Notes: generated by a model from the letters alone, not told the origin. A stretch of 64,000 nt of DNA from Paramacrobiotus metropolitanus (GCF_019649055.1 NW_026570222.1:1798001-1862000), one strand, 5' to 3'. Counted from the stretch's first letter, positions 48,401 through 60,558 are shown. Program-made: numbers and translations.

Positions 48401-50426
48401 AGTACTTTAAAGTTAAAAACTATCTTTATCAAAAGATTAAATGGTTGAATTAAATCACAGTAATTCAACAATTTGATTCAAAAACGGAAAAGCAGATTAA
48501 CATACTATCAAGGCTTGGAGCAGCTGTCTTCATTAAAAGAAGTTGACAGGAAACAAGATTAAAAGAGTAAAACCGGAAAAAAATATAGAATGTTGCAAAA
48601 TTGCAGAATGTTGGTTTAAGCGCTTTTGCATGAATGGTTTTAAAATTTGGTTTTGGATAAGTAATTGTTTGGTGAAGCGCGAAAACGTTTTGCACAACCG
48701 CGTATGTTATTATTTTTTACCGAGATACGTACCTGGTACTTGGTAGTACCTGCCAGCTAGCATCAAGCTACATGTAGAGTAAGCAATCATTAAGTTAACG
48801 ACGAAAAGAACAGCGCGTTCGTTTGTTGCCCATGAATCTGCGTGGTACGTTGTTAGGCAGCCCCCAACGTCGATCACCTTTTACGTACACAAATTCCGTC
48901 ATACGTACAAGACACAAGAGCTGTCCGATGCGATTGGCCTGACAGGAAATCCTACTCATAGCTTGGTAGTGCTGTTGTGGTCGCCAACGCGGTGCTGCGA
49001 GTTGTGTTTTAGAAGATGGGACTTATTGCGAAGTCTAATTATAACGTTGTATGGTATCTCCTCGGTATAAGTTAAGCACTTATGCTTACTTCCGGATCTG
49101 TTAAATTCTCACAAAACGAGTCCCTTGTACCGGGCTGTGCTGTTAATTGTTGAATGCTGTTGTAATCTGTTAAAAAATTAACGAGGAAGAGAGCTAATTA
49201 GAAAATAAAATAGCTCCTTAGTACAAAACATTTAAATGTAATCAGTACCAGAAGCCGCTTACACTAAGGCGATCATCGGCCCGTAATCTAAGCGGCAAAT
49301 TTCATTGCGCATACAATATATATATAATCATAATTGTATCCTGTGGCTCAATTGTATCCTGTACAATATTAATAGAATAAGGGACGCACATACAGTACTC
49401 GCCAAAGAAATTATCAGTTAATTAGTTCCTTTTGCTACAATTTCGAATTCTAATTCCGTTTTGCATACAAGAATTTTACTGTAATCGAAAGCGTATATTA
49501 AAGAATATACCATGCGTGGTAGCAGTGAATGATGTGTAGTACGGTAGTACCTTAGGATGTTTTCGTTTATTTGTGCGTTTTTACAGAACATAAAAGGATT
49601 CCCCAAAAGCCTTGTGAATTATCCCAACAACGTCAAGCGACAGAATGTTGGACAATGGCATTCGCTGAATAATATTTCGCCTCAGTTCATCAGCCAAAAT
49701 CCTCGCGGGATAAACGCAATGTCGCAAGTGACCTTTTCCCATAATCCAATGCAGTCCGGCGTTCCCATGGTACAACAACGGTCGGCATATTTGCCGGCAC
49801 CAGCGGGAAATGTGGCGTTCTATGGCACACCGCGGATACTTGATCTCCAGGGTCAGGTTACACCCGCCATGCAGCATCCCCGTCTACCCGTACAGTACAT
49901 TCTCCAGCCGCGGATGCAGCCCTTTAATCCGCGCATGCCCACGCCAGCAATGTCGATGCAAACAGCACCACCGCACATGCTGCAACATCAGCACCAGACT
50001 CCCTATGCGCCCAATCCAGCACAACAACAGCCAATGGGACCGCCACCGCCCACGGGGCCGCCGCCAGATCAACATAACTCCAGCGAAAAGAAAGCCCGCT
50101 TCCTTCGTACTGCTCAAATCCTGGAACAGTCGGGATTAATGGAATGTACATTGAAAACGGCGGCATTAATGAAGGAAAATGCCGCATTGCAGAAAGAAAT
50201 TGATGCGCTGACAGCGGAAACCGAGGCCCTCATAGCGCAATATCTCAATATGCCCAGAGATGTGTCGCAAATGACGATAATGCACCAGATGCCTCCGCAA
50301 TCCATGTTTCCTAACCAGCAACAGTTCACACAACCACCACCGGGTATGCTTCCGCCCATCCGGCAGGGAACAGCCACATCCATGACATCAGGGGTTCCGT
50401 ATATGCATCCCGCAGGAATGATATGA
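45455..50426 (+). CDS. CIPC-like (CLOCK-interacting pacemaker) protein
   Basis: Coding exons 45455-45596, 45990-46352, 48268-48338 and 49587-50426 join in phase to 471 aa; an untranslated first exon probably lies upstream. The protein is mostly disordered and rich in Q, P, M, N and H (PPPPTGPPPD, MLQHQHQTP). A single conserved helix stands out at about 361-410: KARFLRTAQILEQSGLM, then ECTLKTAALMKENAALQKEI, ending LTAETEALIAQYL. The pattern hydrophobic-SGL(L/M)-x-TL(K/R)T-x-(A/E)L followed by a leucine-rich coil is the CiPC domain as I know it, where vertebrate CIPC binds CLOCK and represses CLOCK-BMAL1. The acceptor at 45990 was chosen because it alone keeps phase through the third exon. Assignment rests on this one short domain, so no symbol is given. 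Confidence 0.68.
46353..48267 (+). other. Large intron of the CIPC-like gene
   Basis: 1.9 kb between donor AG|GTAATT and acceptor TTTGTAG. It includes a GC-rich hairpin near 46383-46401 (stem GCGCAGCG/CGCTGCGC). No nested gene is supported. The next intron (48339-49586) is also long, unlike introns in neighbouring genes. Confidence 0.5.
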
Positions 50427-50915
50427 CTACCTTAAAAATTATATTCTACTTTGTTATACCTTGTTGATTGTTCCACGGACTGTAATCCCGACACAGCTGG
50501 ACTGCAACGTCTCATCTTGTCGGATACGCCAAAATACCCCCACTGTATTAACAAAGGATTGTGATCCCAATGGTCACGGATGCTGTTGCGATCGTATAAA
50601 AGAAAGTTTTATTAATTTTTGACTTTCAGATGTTTTGTTGTAATATCGGGTACCATCGCTGCCTAAATTGCCTATTAGTGCTTCTTTGATTGCTCTTTCA
50701 GTGCAGTTTTATTTTTACTCTTTTTGAAATACAACAGATTTGCTGTTTTATAATTTTTGTATACTAATAATGCTCTGTAATATTTGATTACCGCTTCTGC
50801 AATAGGTGCCTAGTTTAAACTGCTTCCGATCTGCCCAAGATTTTTGCTTTGAATAATTTTCGCCATCGCACATGTTTCTATTGGGATTAAACTTATTACG
50901 AGTACGTACGATTTA
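50427..50915. other. Tail-to-tail gap CIPC-like/CMTR2
   Basis: Presumed 3' UTRs of both genes; AT-rich with no coding signal. Confidence 0.4.
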
Positions 50916-52623
50916 CTACACTGTATCTTCGACAGAAGCGTCCTCTACAGTTAACAGTTTATTTTCTTTCGACAATGGTGGAACTGGAGCGCGCAGTAAA
51001 AACTGCTGTGAAAACTGCTGCTTAGCGCGGTGAAAGCATGTTCGCTGTCTTCTGTTCCCCGAGGTGGAATAAACCGCCAAATTTGTCCGAATCGCTTCGG
51101 ACTGGAACTGCGCAAATAACTGCGAAACGGTGTCCAATTCTTGCACAAATTCATCGCCGACGATGGAATGCATGTACTCCGAGGGAAGATCAGATGCTTC
51201 GAGATCTGAAAAAACCAGAGGATAAAAAGTGGACACTGGTCAAGCAAATGATTTCCGTCATTTCGAATTGACAACATATTTTCACTTTTCTTGAGCCGCA
51301 TTTTGCCCGTTGCTTGCATGATGCAGCCACACATTTTGCAATTTCTATTGTGCACACTGCACATAAGTGAATGCAATCTGCTGGAGAACCGAGATCAAAC
51401 AGAATGCACAAATTTCAGACTTACCAAGTAAATAATTTATGCTGTCAACACTATTGCAATCGCCACAAAAATCCAGGCATACGACATATGTTTCAGAATT
51501 GCCAGATTTGCTCGTTGGTGGCTTGTAAAGATTTACCTAAAATTAAACAAAAAAGAATTACCCAACCCTGCAAAACATATTTTTAGCGGTGCTTATCGTG
51601 CGCCGAACACGAGTCCGTAAAAATAAAATGCACCTTTAAAAAGCATCCACACAAAATTCTCAAGAGTACGCAGGTTTTCCATAGAAATGTTGTGAAAATC
51701 TTAAGCACAAAATTTCCTCCTTTCGTTAAAATTCGCAGAGCTGTAACGGCTTCTGCTAACTTCAACGCTGCCAGCGTTTCCTCTTGATCTGCAGGATGTT
51801 CGCTGCAATCCAGGCCGCCGTCCGCAGTAACAAGCCAAACGTCGCCCAGTGCAGTCTTCGCAGCCTCTACAAGGGCGCTGCGGTTCGCCCGCCGCAGTAT
51901 GTCACCACTGTCATCTGCTCCGAAATGCCAGTTATGCTTCGTGCATCGTATAAGTGTGTCCTCCACAATCGCCTCCTTGTTCACCACCGTGTCGTAAGGT
52001 GACAAACTCGACGCTAACCACTTCCAAGATTTATGAATTTCGGGCAGTTTGCAGCTGAGAAAATGATTGAGTGCGGATACGAAAGCGCCGGGCGCTTCGC
52101 ATAAATGCAGGGAAGAAAATGTTGCCGTTCCGTCTGATTTTGTTAATTCAGGATATTCGTGAAGAATATTCCAAAATTTCAGCCAAGCATTGGTGCCCAG
52201 CTCGAGGTCTTGATTGTTTTTGACATCATAACGCAGGAGCGATGCCAGATCCGTGTAATTTGTTAACGATCGCCATTCTTCGGGATCCATTTGTCCCACC
52301 TCACTCTTCACGGAGTTCAGATTTTCTTCAGTAATCCTGAAACTATCACGGAGGTAGGGCTGCTGCAGCGATCCCGTTGATGAGCATCTCTGTTGTGTCG
52401 GAATAAATGGCATAGGACATAAAGCAGTTAACCCATAGGTTCGCTGCCAAATCGTGCACAACATTTGCTGAAAGTGGCTTTCGAGGCTGGAAGTACTGGC
52501 ATTTGACCAAAACCAAGCATCCATGGGATCATCCCGCTGATCGCTCTTGGCCTTGCGTTTACGCCGTTTTCTGCTGCGCTCCTGTTGTGATTCCGTGTTT
52601 TCCTCTTCTTGATCCACTGGCAT
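50916..52623 (-). CDS. CMTR2: CMTR2-like cap2 2'-O-methyltransferase, short C-terminus
   Basis: Exons 51634-52623, 51425-51536 and 50916-51205, phases 0 and 1, 463 aa. CMTR2 methylates the 2'-OH of the second transcribed nucleotide of capped mRNA. Seen: the catalytic Lys region GTNAWLKFWNILHE, SAM motif LHLCEAPGAFVSALNHFL, WKWLASSLSPY, NWHFGADDSGDI, DVWLVTADGGLDCS (catalytic Asp), LAEAVTALRILTKGGNFVLKIFT (catalytic Lys), then YKPPTSKSGNSETYVVCLDF. This K-D-K Rossmann core is diagnostic of CMTR2 rather than CMTR1. Human CMTR2 is 770 aa with a second, inactive methyltransferase-like domain. Here only about 110 residues follow the core and a stop arrives at 50916. The frame stays open to 52719 upstream but without an ATG, so MPVDQEEE (52623) is taken as start; an extra 5' exon spliced at about 52693 is possible. 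The N-terminus has a basic KRRKRKAK stretch, a likely nuclear signal. Confidence 0.9.
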
Positions 52624-54354
52624 TTTAGATTTACAGAACAGTCGCCTCTGGCTCTCCGAAGAAACCTTTTGCGGCGATTGGTCAATCGTGGCTGAAATCT
52701 TGATGAAACACCCTGACAAGACAGAAAAAGGTAAAAATATCAGCAGAACGGTGAAGCAAGAACGAGTAAAATCAAGAACGATAAAATATCATAAAAAATA
52801 GATAAAAATCATAAAATTAAATTTATTAAAAACAAAATGGGTAGGTAAGAGTCTTACCTACCTACCTTAATCGTATCTCACATAGGCTTATTTTGTAGAG
52901 AAAAAAATCTAGAACTTTTTAGTGTTTTTGAATAAATCGAAAGAAAAAGATTTCTATTCCAAAAAGCGGAAAAGATGGAAATATACGTCCCACAATAGGG
53001 TCTACGAGGAACCGCATTTTTAGCCGTGCCAGCCCGAATATGAGCCGAGCCGAGAAACCTAAGAAACCTAAGAAACCACAAGCTGAAGAACATAAGAAAC
53101 ATGAGAAAACCATAAGAAAACATCATCAAGCTTAAAAATTCTTAGAGAACAGATCAATACAGCCTAGTCGTTCAATACAGTTTTGTGTGGTACAAGCAGT
53201 CAATTAAACTGTAAGACACGTTGTAAGCGGATGGTGGACGAAATGAATGGTGGACAAAATGAACGGTGGACAAAATGAACGGTGGACAAAATGAATAGAC
53301 ACGATCTCTACGGCATACTTAAAGCATTGGGCCAGACACGGAAACTCGTGTGCGGTAGCCCTAACGTCTTAATCATCGTGACAGACGATTTTAGCTCATG
53401 TTCTGTGGCTTCCCAAAATTCTGAAAAGGTGTAACATGCTAGAAAACTCAAAATTTTTGAAAGAATGTTTCAAGTTTTATCATTTTCAGCGAGGCAGACA
53501 CGCTACGTCCAAGTTTATCAGTGTGCCGTTAGCCAGGAAACCTTACGTACAAAACACCTGATTTTGCATATCACACTAATTTCAAGATCTGGAGTTTCCT
53601 GGGAGGATGTTCATCCCTAAACCGGATTAAATTGAAAGATAATCGAGTTTACTAACATGCAAATCAGGTTTAGTTGTGGTTTATCGTCCTAGTTCAAAAG
53701 ATAGACTCAACAGAACACCAACTTTTGCCTAGTTCGACTGGGTCTACAACGTTTATCGGGACTCAGTATAGTGGTACTCGGGACAAACCATATACCATTC
53801 GATGGAGAATTAAATTCTCTTTCTGATTGGTGCATTTTAAGATGAGGCCAACCAGAAAGGCGCGGGGCAGGGCTATGACAAGCCGGGGCATGCATTTTCA
53901 CGGTACGAAGCACGCGATTCGAGCCGAAATAGTGCAGAGTGTGGTGTATATACCTACGCTGTCGTAGAGTCTCTAGGTAAGACTGGTAAGTACTCGTAAT
54001 GCATAGCGTCAGCTGTTTTAATAAATTTAAGCAGATGTCGCCTAAGGGTGGCCGACAGAACTTCAAAGCACCGAGCAGAGCGGCCTACCAGAGCAGCGGG
54101 AAAGCGGCGATATTCGGAAATAGTGAAGTTCGTGTCAGATTGTTGTCGGAAAAAACTATATATTAATATTCACATTTCACAATCACATTATTTTCAGAAA
54201 TTTTTGAGGTTTGTTGTCTTGCAAAACGTTCTTCCAAATGGGATTACGTTAACATCCTCAAAAAAATATGCTTATCTTGTGATAAATGAGATAAAGGCAC
54301 AATAACGCAGCGTGACTGCACTGTTGTTGTTCCATTAAGTGGAGAATTGCAATC
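52624..54354. other. 1.7 kb between divergent CMTR2 and PUS10
   Basis: It holds the promoters of both genes. It also has a 23-bp near-perfect hairpin at 52840-52862 (arm GGTAGGTAAGA, one-base centre), an AAGAAACC-type low-complexity run at 53058-53110, and a tandem repeat at 53229-53297. The open frame at 53707-54066 (minus) has no family features. Confidence 0.45.
53229..53297. repeat. Short tandem repeat, 16-bp unit
   Basis: About four copies of GGTGGACAAAATGAAC with a few substitutions. Confidence 0.85.
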
Positions 54355-56243
54355 ATGAGTCTCTTGCCGGATTCTATCAGGCGGCTGCAGAATGCAGAAG
54401 AGCTTTTGTCCACTTTCCGATCTCTCAGCGTATGCAATGTTTGTTTGTTGCGGATTGCCGGGGAAACGAGCCCACACCGAATACGAGACTCCGATCAGTT
54501 GTTGATGGCTCTGGCTGGCGCTGATGGGCTGGACGTGAAACCGCTGGACGTGAAACCGTTAGGTGAAGCACCTTGTCCTTGCTGCTTCAGTGTACTGCAG
54601 TCTGATTTCTGCAGTGAAGAATTCCTGAAGAAAGTAATAGACTTCGTCAAAACCAGCGGATATACTATGAACACATTTTGGTGTTCGCTCACATTACCAA
54701 ACGCTGCGGATATTCGGATGCGCGCGTTTGACGAACACTGGGACCAGACTTGTATGGACAACAGCGACGCCCGGGTTCGCAGCCGGTTGTCCGTAAAAGA
54801 CGCCTGGAAGGCCATAGTCACCCCGGTTTTATCCAGTGCCTTCGCTGCAAAGTGGATAGGACACGAAGGTAAAACGTGATATGGCGATATTCTTCACATA
54901 TGTACGCAAAGGAAATTTAGAATTGAAAGTCTTATCAACCATGAGCCTTCAACAAAAATATTTTGTTTTTCACTTTTTCTCTGCTATCAGCGATCGGTAC
55001 TGTAGGTTGTAGATGCTGAATGACAGTTATACGTAGCGTGTACGGGTTTTTTGGACCATTAAATGTTGAGAGTTATGGGATTGTCAGATATTTACGATTA
55101 TTAATTAAGTTCGAAATTTAATTAACCTATGCCAAAAAAATGCAAACTGCGAATCAGTTCAGCAGAGTGTTGTGAATTTGTCTTATTTGCGCGTTATTAG
55201 TTTTGTTATCAGTGGTAACATTTTCATGTACGTTTTTCGGTTTTGGCAACTTAGGGTTGGAGATCAATTTGCAAATCGACCATCCTGAGATGGACGACGA
55301 GTGTGATCCCCTTATAAGTCATTTTCCGAAATCTTTCCAAGAAAAGCGTGGTCCGGATGGAAAAATGAAGCGAGTGGTCACCCGACATGCTCTGGAGAAC
55401 TTGTTGAAAACCGTTTCTTCCAGTGAATTTAAAGACCTTGTAAAATTTCCCCCGAAGCCACTCAGTCAACCGGCAACTTTGACTGCTATAACTTGTCTTC
55501 CTTGCCCGGTGTATGTTGGCGGGCGATATCTCAAGTATTCGCGGAATATCAGTCAGACGCCGTGGTTTATCGAAGAAGAGCGGAAGGGTGATATTTCCGT
55601 GGAAGAACTTATCTGCCGGAAAATCTGTGATAAATTCGAAGCTCAGAGCTGGCGTTTTATGACCTCGGGACGCGAAGATATCGATGTAAAGTGTTTGGGC
55701 GATGGTCGGCCGTTTGGAGTCGAATTGATCGGCGCAAAAATTGCTGCAGCATCCGAAACGGATATGCAAAATCTAGAAGACGATATCAATTTAAATACGG
55801 ACATTGCAGTGCGATATTTGGAAGTAGTCTCGCGCAGTGATATGCAGATTATTAAAAAGGGGGAGGAAGAGAAAACAAAGACATATGTTGCGCGATGCCA
55901 GGTGGATCGTGTGGTCACGGAACAAGATATTGCTTTGCTAAATAGTCACCAAGAGTTGTCCATTAAGCAAAAAACTCCCGTGCGGGTTCTGCATCGACGA
56001 GCCAACACCGAACGAAGGAAAGTGATACATACACTGAGCGCAAAATTGCTGGATAGTACTGGTCAGTTTCGGCTGCTCTTGAAGACGCAAGCTGGGACAT
56101 ACATCAAAGAATTCATACACGGAGATTTTGGTCGAACGGAGCCGAGTATCAGTTCGTTGTTGGGTCAGGAAACGGAGTGCGAAGAGTTAGATGTAACGGC
56201 TGTGGATTTGGTGTGGCCTCCATCTAGGCAGATGATTCAGTAG
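54355..56243 (+). CDS. PUS10: tRNA pseudouridine synthase PUS10
   Basis: Two exons, 54355-54868 and 55255-56243, phase 1, 500 aa (human 529). PUS10 makes pseudouridine 54/55 in tRNA T-loops and also promotes pri-miRNA processing. Seen: an N-terminal Zn-binding module with two CxxC pairs (CNVC at about 25 and CPCC near 78); a THUMP-like middle (MDDECDPLISHFPKSFQEKRG, TRHALENLL); LPCPVYVGGRYLKYSRNISQTPW; GREDIDVKCLGDGRPFGVEL carrying the catalytic Asp; QVDRVVTEQDIALL; and TPVRVLHRRANTERRKVI. The C-terminal TQAGTYIKEFIHGDFGRTEPS is the usual PUS10 end block. The exon-2 acceptor is TTAG|GG. The intron (54869-55254) is average for the region. Confidence 0.95.
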
Positions 56244-57108
56244 TTTGTTTTACAAATTTTCTCAGTTGGGATTTACTAGTTGGAATTATTTTCCACATTA
56301 ATTACTGTCACGGTGCCACCGTAAGAATGCATGCATAAACAATCATGCGTTTTATATTATGATTTCCTGTTACGGTTACGCTGAATGAATTATTTGTAAT
56401 ACTGTCGAAGTATAGACTTAGCGGCATTTTGAAGGATAAATTCTAGCGTACATAGTCGTATATTTTATATGAACCGAGATAATTTTATCGTCTTCCGTGA
56501 AGATACATGATCGTTTTAGACTTTTGTGCGATTGTGCATGCACTTTTACAACAAATTGGATGAATATCTATGAGTACGAAGTACAACCAATGCAACTACA
56601 TTATAATTGTCGTCTGACAATTAAAAGTGGGCTAAAAAACATGCTTCACAACACATTGGTTCTTAATTCTTATATGTTCGGGGATATTTTATGCAGTACT
56701 TACTGTATTTGAATTTCCGGTTTTGGGAGTAAAATGAACAAAAGTGAAGTACGTACGATGTGTTAGTAGAAAATAATTACTTATGTGCAATATTTATTGT
56801 TAGATCTACTCATACGTGCCTAATACCGGTCTTTTTAGGTGGTATGTTGAGTCGTAGCCAGCTGCCGACATAGCTCGAATCAGTCAAATGGTATTGCACA
56901 GCGTAATCGATATGAGAAAGGAGAAAACGCATGCTTAACCTGTCCAAATTCTTCCGTAACATTTTTCATTTTGGGTTGTAGGTACAGTACATAGTTACCC
57001 GTACCGCTGTACTAGCGTACAGTCGCACGTTGTTTTTAATACTCGTACTCTTCCAAAATGCAGTTCGGAATTACTAGGGTAGTATCGATAATAATAATAC
57101 TAGCAACG
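56244..57108. other. PUS10 3' flank
   Basis: 0.9 kb, AT-rich, no gene seen. A short open frame (56497-56712) lacks family or splice support. Confidence 0.4.
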
Positions 57109-57133
57109 ACCGCGGCGCGCTACGCGCCGCGGT
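57109..57133. repeat. GC-rich perfect hairpin
   Basis: 11-bp stem ACCGCGGCGCG / CGCGCCGCGGT with a CTA loop, in otherwise AT-rich DNA just before the first minisatellite. Confidence 0.8.
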
Positions 57134-57139
57134 ATCCAC

Positions 57140-58553
57140 CGAAGGTTACGTTGCGCTGTTAACTATCGTGTGATTAAATTACACCGTTACTTTAACGTGA
57201 TTTTTTTACGGCGCGTAGTGTCGTTTGGTTAAGTTACGCCGCTCAATCTCTTGGATTACGTTTCGTCGCTTGCCTTACGCCACTCAATCTCGTGTGCTTA
57301 CGGCACCTTACGCCACTTACTCGCGTATGCTTATACTCTTGTGGTTACGTTTTGCCGTTCACTCTCTTGTGGTTACGTTACGCCGCTCAACCTCTTGCGG
57401 TTGCGTTGCGCTGCTTACTCTCTTGTGGTTACGTTACGGCGTTCACTTGTGGTTGCGTTAGACCGTTCACTGTCTTGCGGTTACGTTGCGCCGTTCACTC
57501 TCTTGTGGCTACGTTACGCCGCTCACTTTCTTGCGGTTACGTTCTGCCGGTCACTGTCTTGTGGTTACGTTGCGCCGCTTACTTTCATGGGGTTACTTTT
57601 CCCGCTCACTCTCTTGTGGTTACTTTGCGCCGCTTACTCTTTTGTGGTCACGTTACGCCGTTCACCCTCTTGTGGATACATTGCGCCGCTTACCCTCTTG
57701 TGGTTACGTTACGCCGCTCACTTTCTTATGGTTACGTCAGGCCGTTCAATCCCTTCTGGTGACGTTACGCCGCTCACTCGTGGTTGAGTTAGACCGTTCA
57801 CTGTCTTGCGATTACGCTACGCCGCTCACTTTCTTGCTGTTATGTTACGCCGCTCAGTCTCTTGCGGTTACATTGCGCCGCTTACTCTCTGGTGTTTACG
57901 TTACGCCGCTCACTTTCTTGCGGTTACGTTTTGCCGGTCACTGTCTTGGGGTTACGTTGCGCCGCATACTTTTCTGGGGTTACGTTATACCGCTCACTCT
58001 CTTGCGAGTACATTGCCTCTTGTGTTTGCGTTACGCCGCTCACTTGTGGTTACGTTAGGCCGTTCACTTTCTTGCGGTTGCATTGCGCCGCTTACCCTTT
58101 TGTGGTGACGTTACGCCGTTCACCCTCTTGTAATTACGTTACGCCGCTCACTTTTTTTGCGGTTACGTTTTGCCGCTTACTCTCTTGTGGATACATTGCG
58201 CCGCTTTCTCTCTTGCAGTTACGTTGCGCCGCTTACTCTCTTGTGGTTACTTTACGCCGTTCACCCTCTTGTGGTTATGTTCCGCCGCTCACTTTTTTAT
58301 GGTTACATTACGCCGCTCACTCGTGGTTGCGTTAGACCATTCACTGTCTTGCGATTACGTTACGCCGCTCACTTTCTTGTGGTTACGTCAGGCCGTTCAA
58401 TCTCTTCTGGTGACGTTACGCCGCTCACTCGTGGTTGAGTTAGACCGTTCACTTTCTTGCGGTTACATTGCGCCGCTTACTTGTGGTTACGTTAGGCCGT
58501 TCACTTTCTTGCGGTTACATTGCGCCGCTTACTCTGTTGCGGTTACGTTACGC
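57140..58553. repeat. Minisatellite A, 28-bp unit
   Basis: Roughly 45-50 diverged copies of a unit like GTTACGTTACGCCGCTCACT + CTCTTGTG (28 bp), head to tail on the plus strand. The edges decay gradually. The plus strand is poor in A. Because 28 is not a multiple of three, the long frames seen here cycle through all reading frames (SLSCGYVTPLT-like repeats) and are artefacts. No gene overlaps it. Confidence 0.93.
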
Positions 58554-58589
58554 ATTAAATTCGTTTAGTAGGTTCTCTTCGCTTGTTAA

Positions 58590-59215
58590 GTGCGTTTAGC
58601 TGATTCAGTTGGTTTAATAACGTCGTTCAGTAGGTTCACTTGGTTTTGTTTGGGTTCTGTCGGTTCACTAATGTTTCGATTGAGTTGAGTTGGTACAATA
58701 ACGAATGGTTTAGATTCATGTCGTTCAATATGGTTTGGGTTTAGCTGGTTCACTGAAGTTTTGGTTGGTTCAGTTGGATTCTGTCGATTCACCAAGGATT
58801 AAGATGGATTCAACTGGTTCACTAAAAATTTGGTCGGGTTCAGTCGGTTCACTAAAGTTTTGGTTGGGTTCGGTTGGTTCAATGAGGTTTCGGTTGGGTT
58901 CAGTCGGTTCACTAAGGATTAGGTTGGGTTCAGCTGGTTCACTAAGGTTTTGGTTGAGTTCAGTTGGTTCACTAAGGATTAGGTTTGGTTCGGTTGGTTC
59001 AGTAAGGCTTTGGTTGGATTCAGTCGGTTCACTAACTTTTCGGTTGGGTTCAGTTGGTTCAATGAGGTTTCGGTTGAGTTCAGTCGGTTCACTAAGGATT
59101 AGGTTGGGTTCGGTTGGTTCACTAAGGATTAGTTTGGGTTCAGCTGGTTCATTTTGTTTAGTAATTCTGTTCAGCAGGTTCACTATAGTTTGTAAGTTTG
59201 TTTAGTAGGTTCACT
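58590..59215. repeat. Minisatellite B, 30-bp unit, G/T-rich
   Basis: About 20 copies of a 30-bp unit like GGTTCACTAAGGATTAGGTT + GGGTTCAGTC, strongly G/T-rich on the plus strand. It abuts minisatellite A with almost no spacer. The 30-bp unit keeps frames open on both strands: 58735-59205 reads as a ten-residue repeat around GSVGSLRIRL, and 58770-59183 on the other strand as LSEPTEPN. With no start context or splice structure, I call it non-coding. Confidence 0.92.
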
Positions 59216-60558
59216 TTGTTTAGTAAATGTTTCGGTTCTGACCAATGAGAGCGATTTGGAGGCGGGAACGTTACAAGATCCGGCGCTTAATATTTAAGAT
59301 TATGACGTATTTTAACCTGTACAGCTGTACTGTAATCTGCAACCCATTGACGATTCTCGCCAGGATGGCACGCTGTGGCGGTTGGCAGCCGTGCGCCTAA
59401 GGTGCGCCGGGAAGTCATCGTAGGCCCATAACAACAAGTGCTTATCCCGGCACTCTTTGAACAGCGCGCGTTCTCAAACTACGCTGTGTGTTAATTGGGC
59501 GGATGCAAAAAAAATTCACAAAAAACCATCTTCTGCAAACGAGAAAAAAATGTGTGATAAAAATGTTCACAGTATTCTTAAATCAAGCGCCAGTGCTATG
59601 ACCACGGTATTGCACCACCGCCCATATAACAGCACACGAACAGAAACAGAGCGCATGCGTAGTTCTCCTGTTGGCGCACAGTAAAATCCCTGTCTGTTAG
59701 TGACGTCAGAATGACACGCTGCCAGTCTGCAATCGCGGCGAGAATCAAGAATTGCGCTGCTTACGTCTTGCACGTCGCCTAAATAACCATATTGCACCTA
59801 CATGGTTAGTATCTGTTTTATCAAAATTAATCTTATCTTATGACAGCGCGATTATGATTACGGTTTACGGTAATTGAAATCATAGCTTTCCTTTAAACTT
59901 GAAGGATATGCTGTGCCGTGGATCGATTTGAAGTATACTTCGTGATATACGAGTTCCGTATCTCATGAAGGAAGCTCTCTCACCTCTCTATTTTTTATTC
60001 ATCTGTTTTTTAAATGTGGCTGTACCGCCAGTGCTAAACTGCTAACAGGATTATAACTGTCACCAAAATCAAAAAGGAGGAAATTTCTGGAATATGTAGA
60101 CTGTAGCGACTAGTGGAATAGCGGAAGTTTATCATTAAATCAGGGCTTTAAAGGGGTTTGAAAATCCAAACGGCATTCCGATCGCCCTCTAGACCATTTT
60201 TTTCTCCGCATAGTCATTCGAGGGGAAATGTAAGTGAAACTTTTGTATTGATATATATATCACGTGTACTCAGTCCAGAACAGAGCTAACATGAATATGA
60301 ATACAGTTAGTGAATGGACTTGCAGTATTTACAATAGTACAACGAAAATCGCCTCCCTAAACTGTGTGAGAGACCGCTCAACAGTCGTAATAACAAACAA
60401 TAACAAACGTGTATACTTGAAGTATTGATGCATATTGCAATACTTATTGTCTGCTGTTGGCGTAAATAATGATATTATTACTGTCAAGTCGAAAATACAT
60501 ACTTGGACAATCTAACGTTCCAAAATGACAAACCGAATATTTTACAGCAGTTTCGGAA
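59216..60558. other. 1.3 kb between minisatellite B and the membrane-protein gene
   Basis: No gene is supported. Short open frames at 59457-59684 have no family match. The promoter of the downstream gene is presumed at its right end. Confidence 0.35.

Noticed and set aside
53707-54066. 119-codon minus-strand frame in the CMTR2/PUS10 gap
   Set aside because: Composition typical of noise; no conserved block or ATG/splice context.
57225-58568. Several long overlapping frames (130-190 codons) rich in Leu, Arg, Cys and Tyr
   Set aside because: They come from the 28-bp tandem repeat read through successive frames; no ATG context, splicing or domain.
58590-59215. Telomere-like array because of GGTT/GGGTT content
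   Set aside because: The unit is 30 bp and variable, not a short telomeric hexamer, and it is embedded between ordinary genes.
57140-59215. CRISPR-like array
   Set aside because: Units are contiguous without unique spacers and the genome is eukaryotic.
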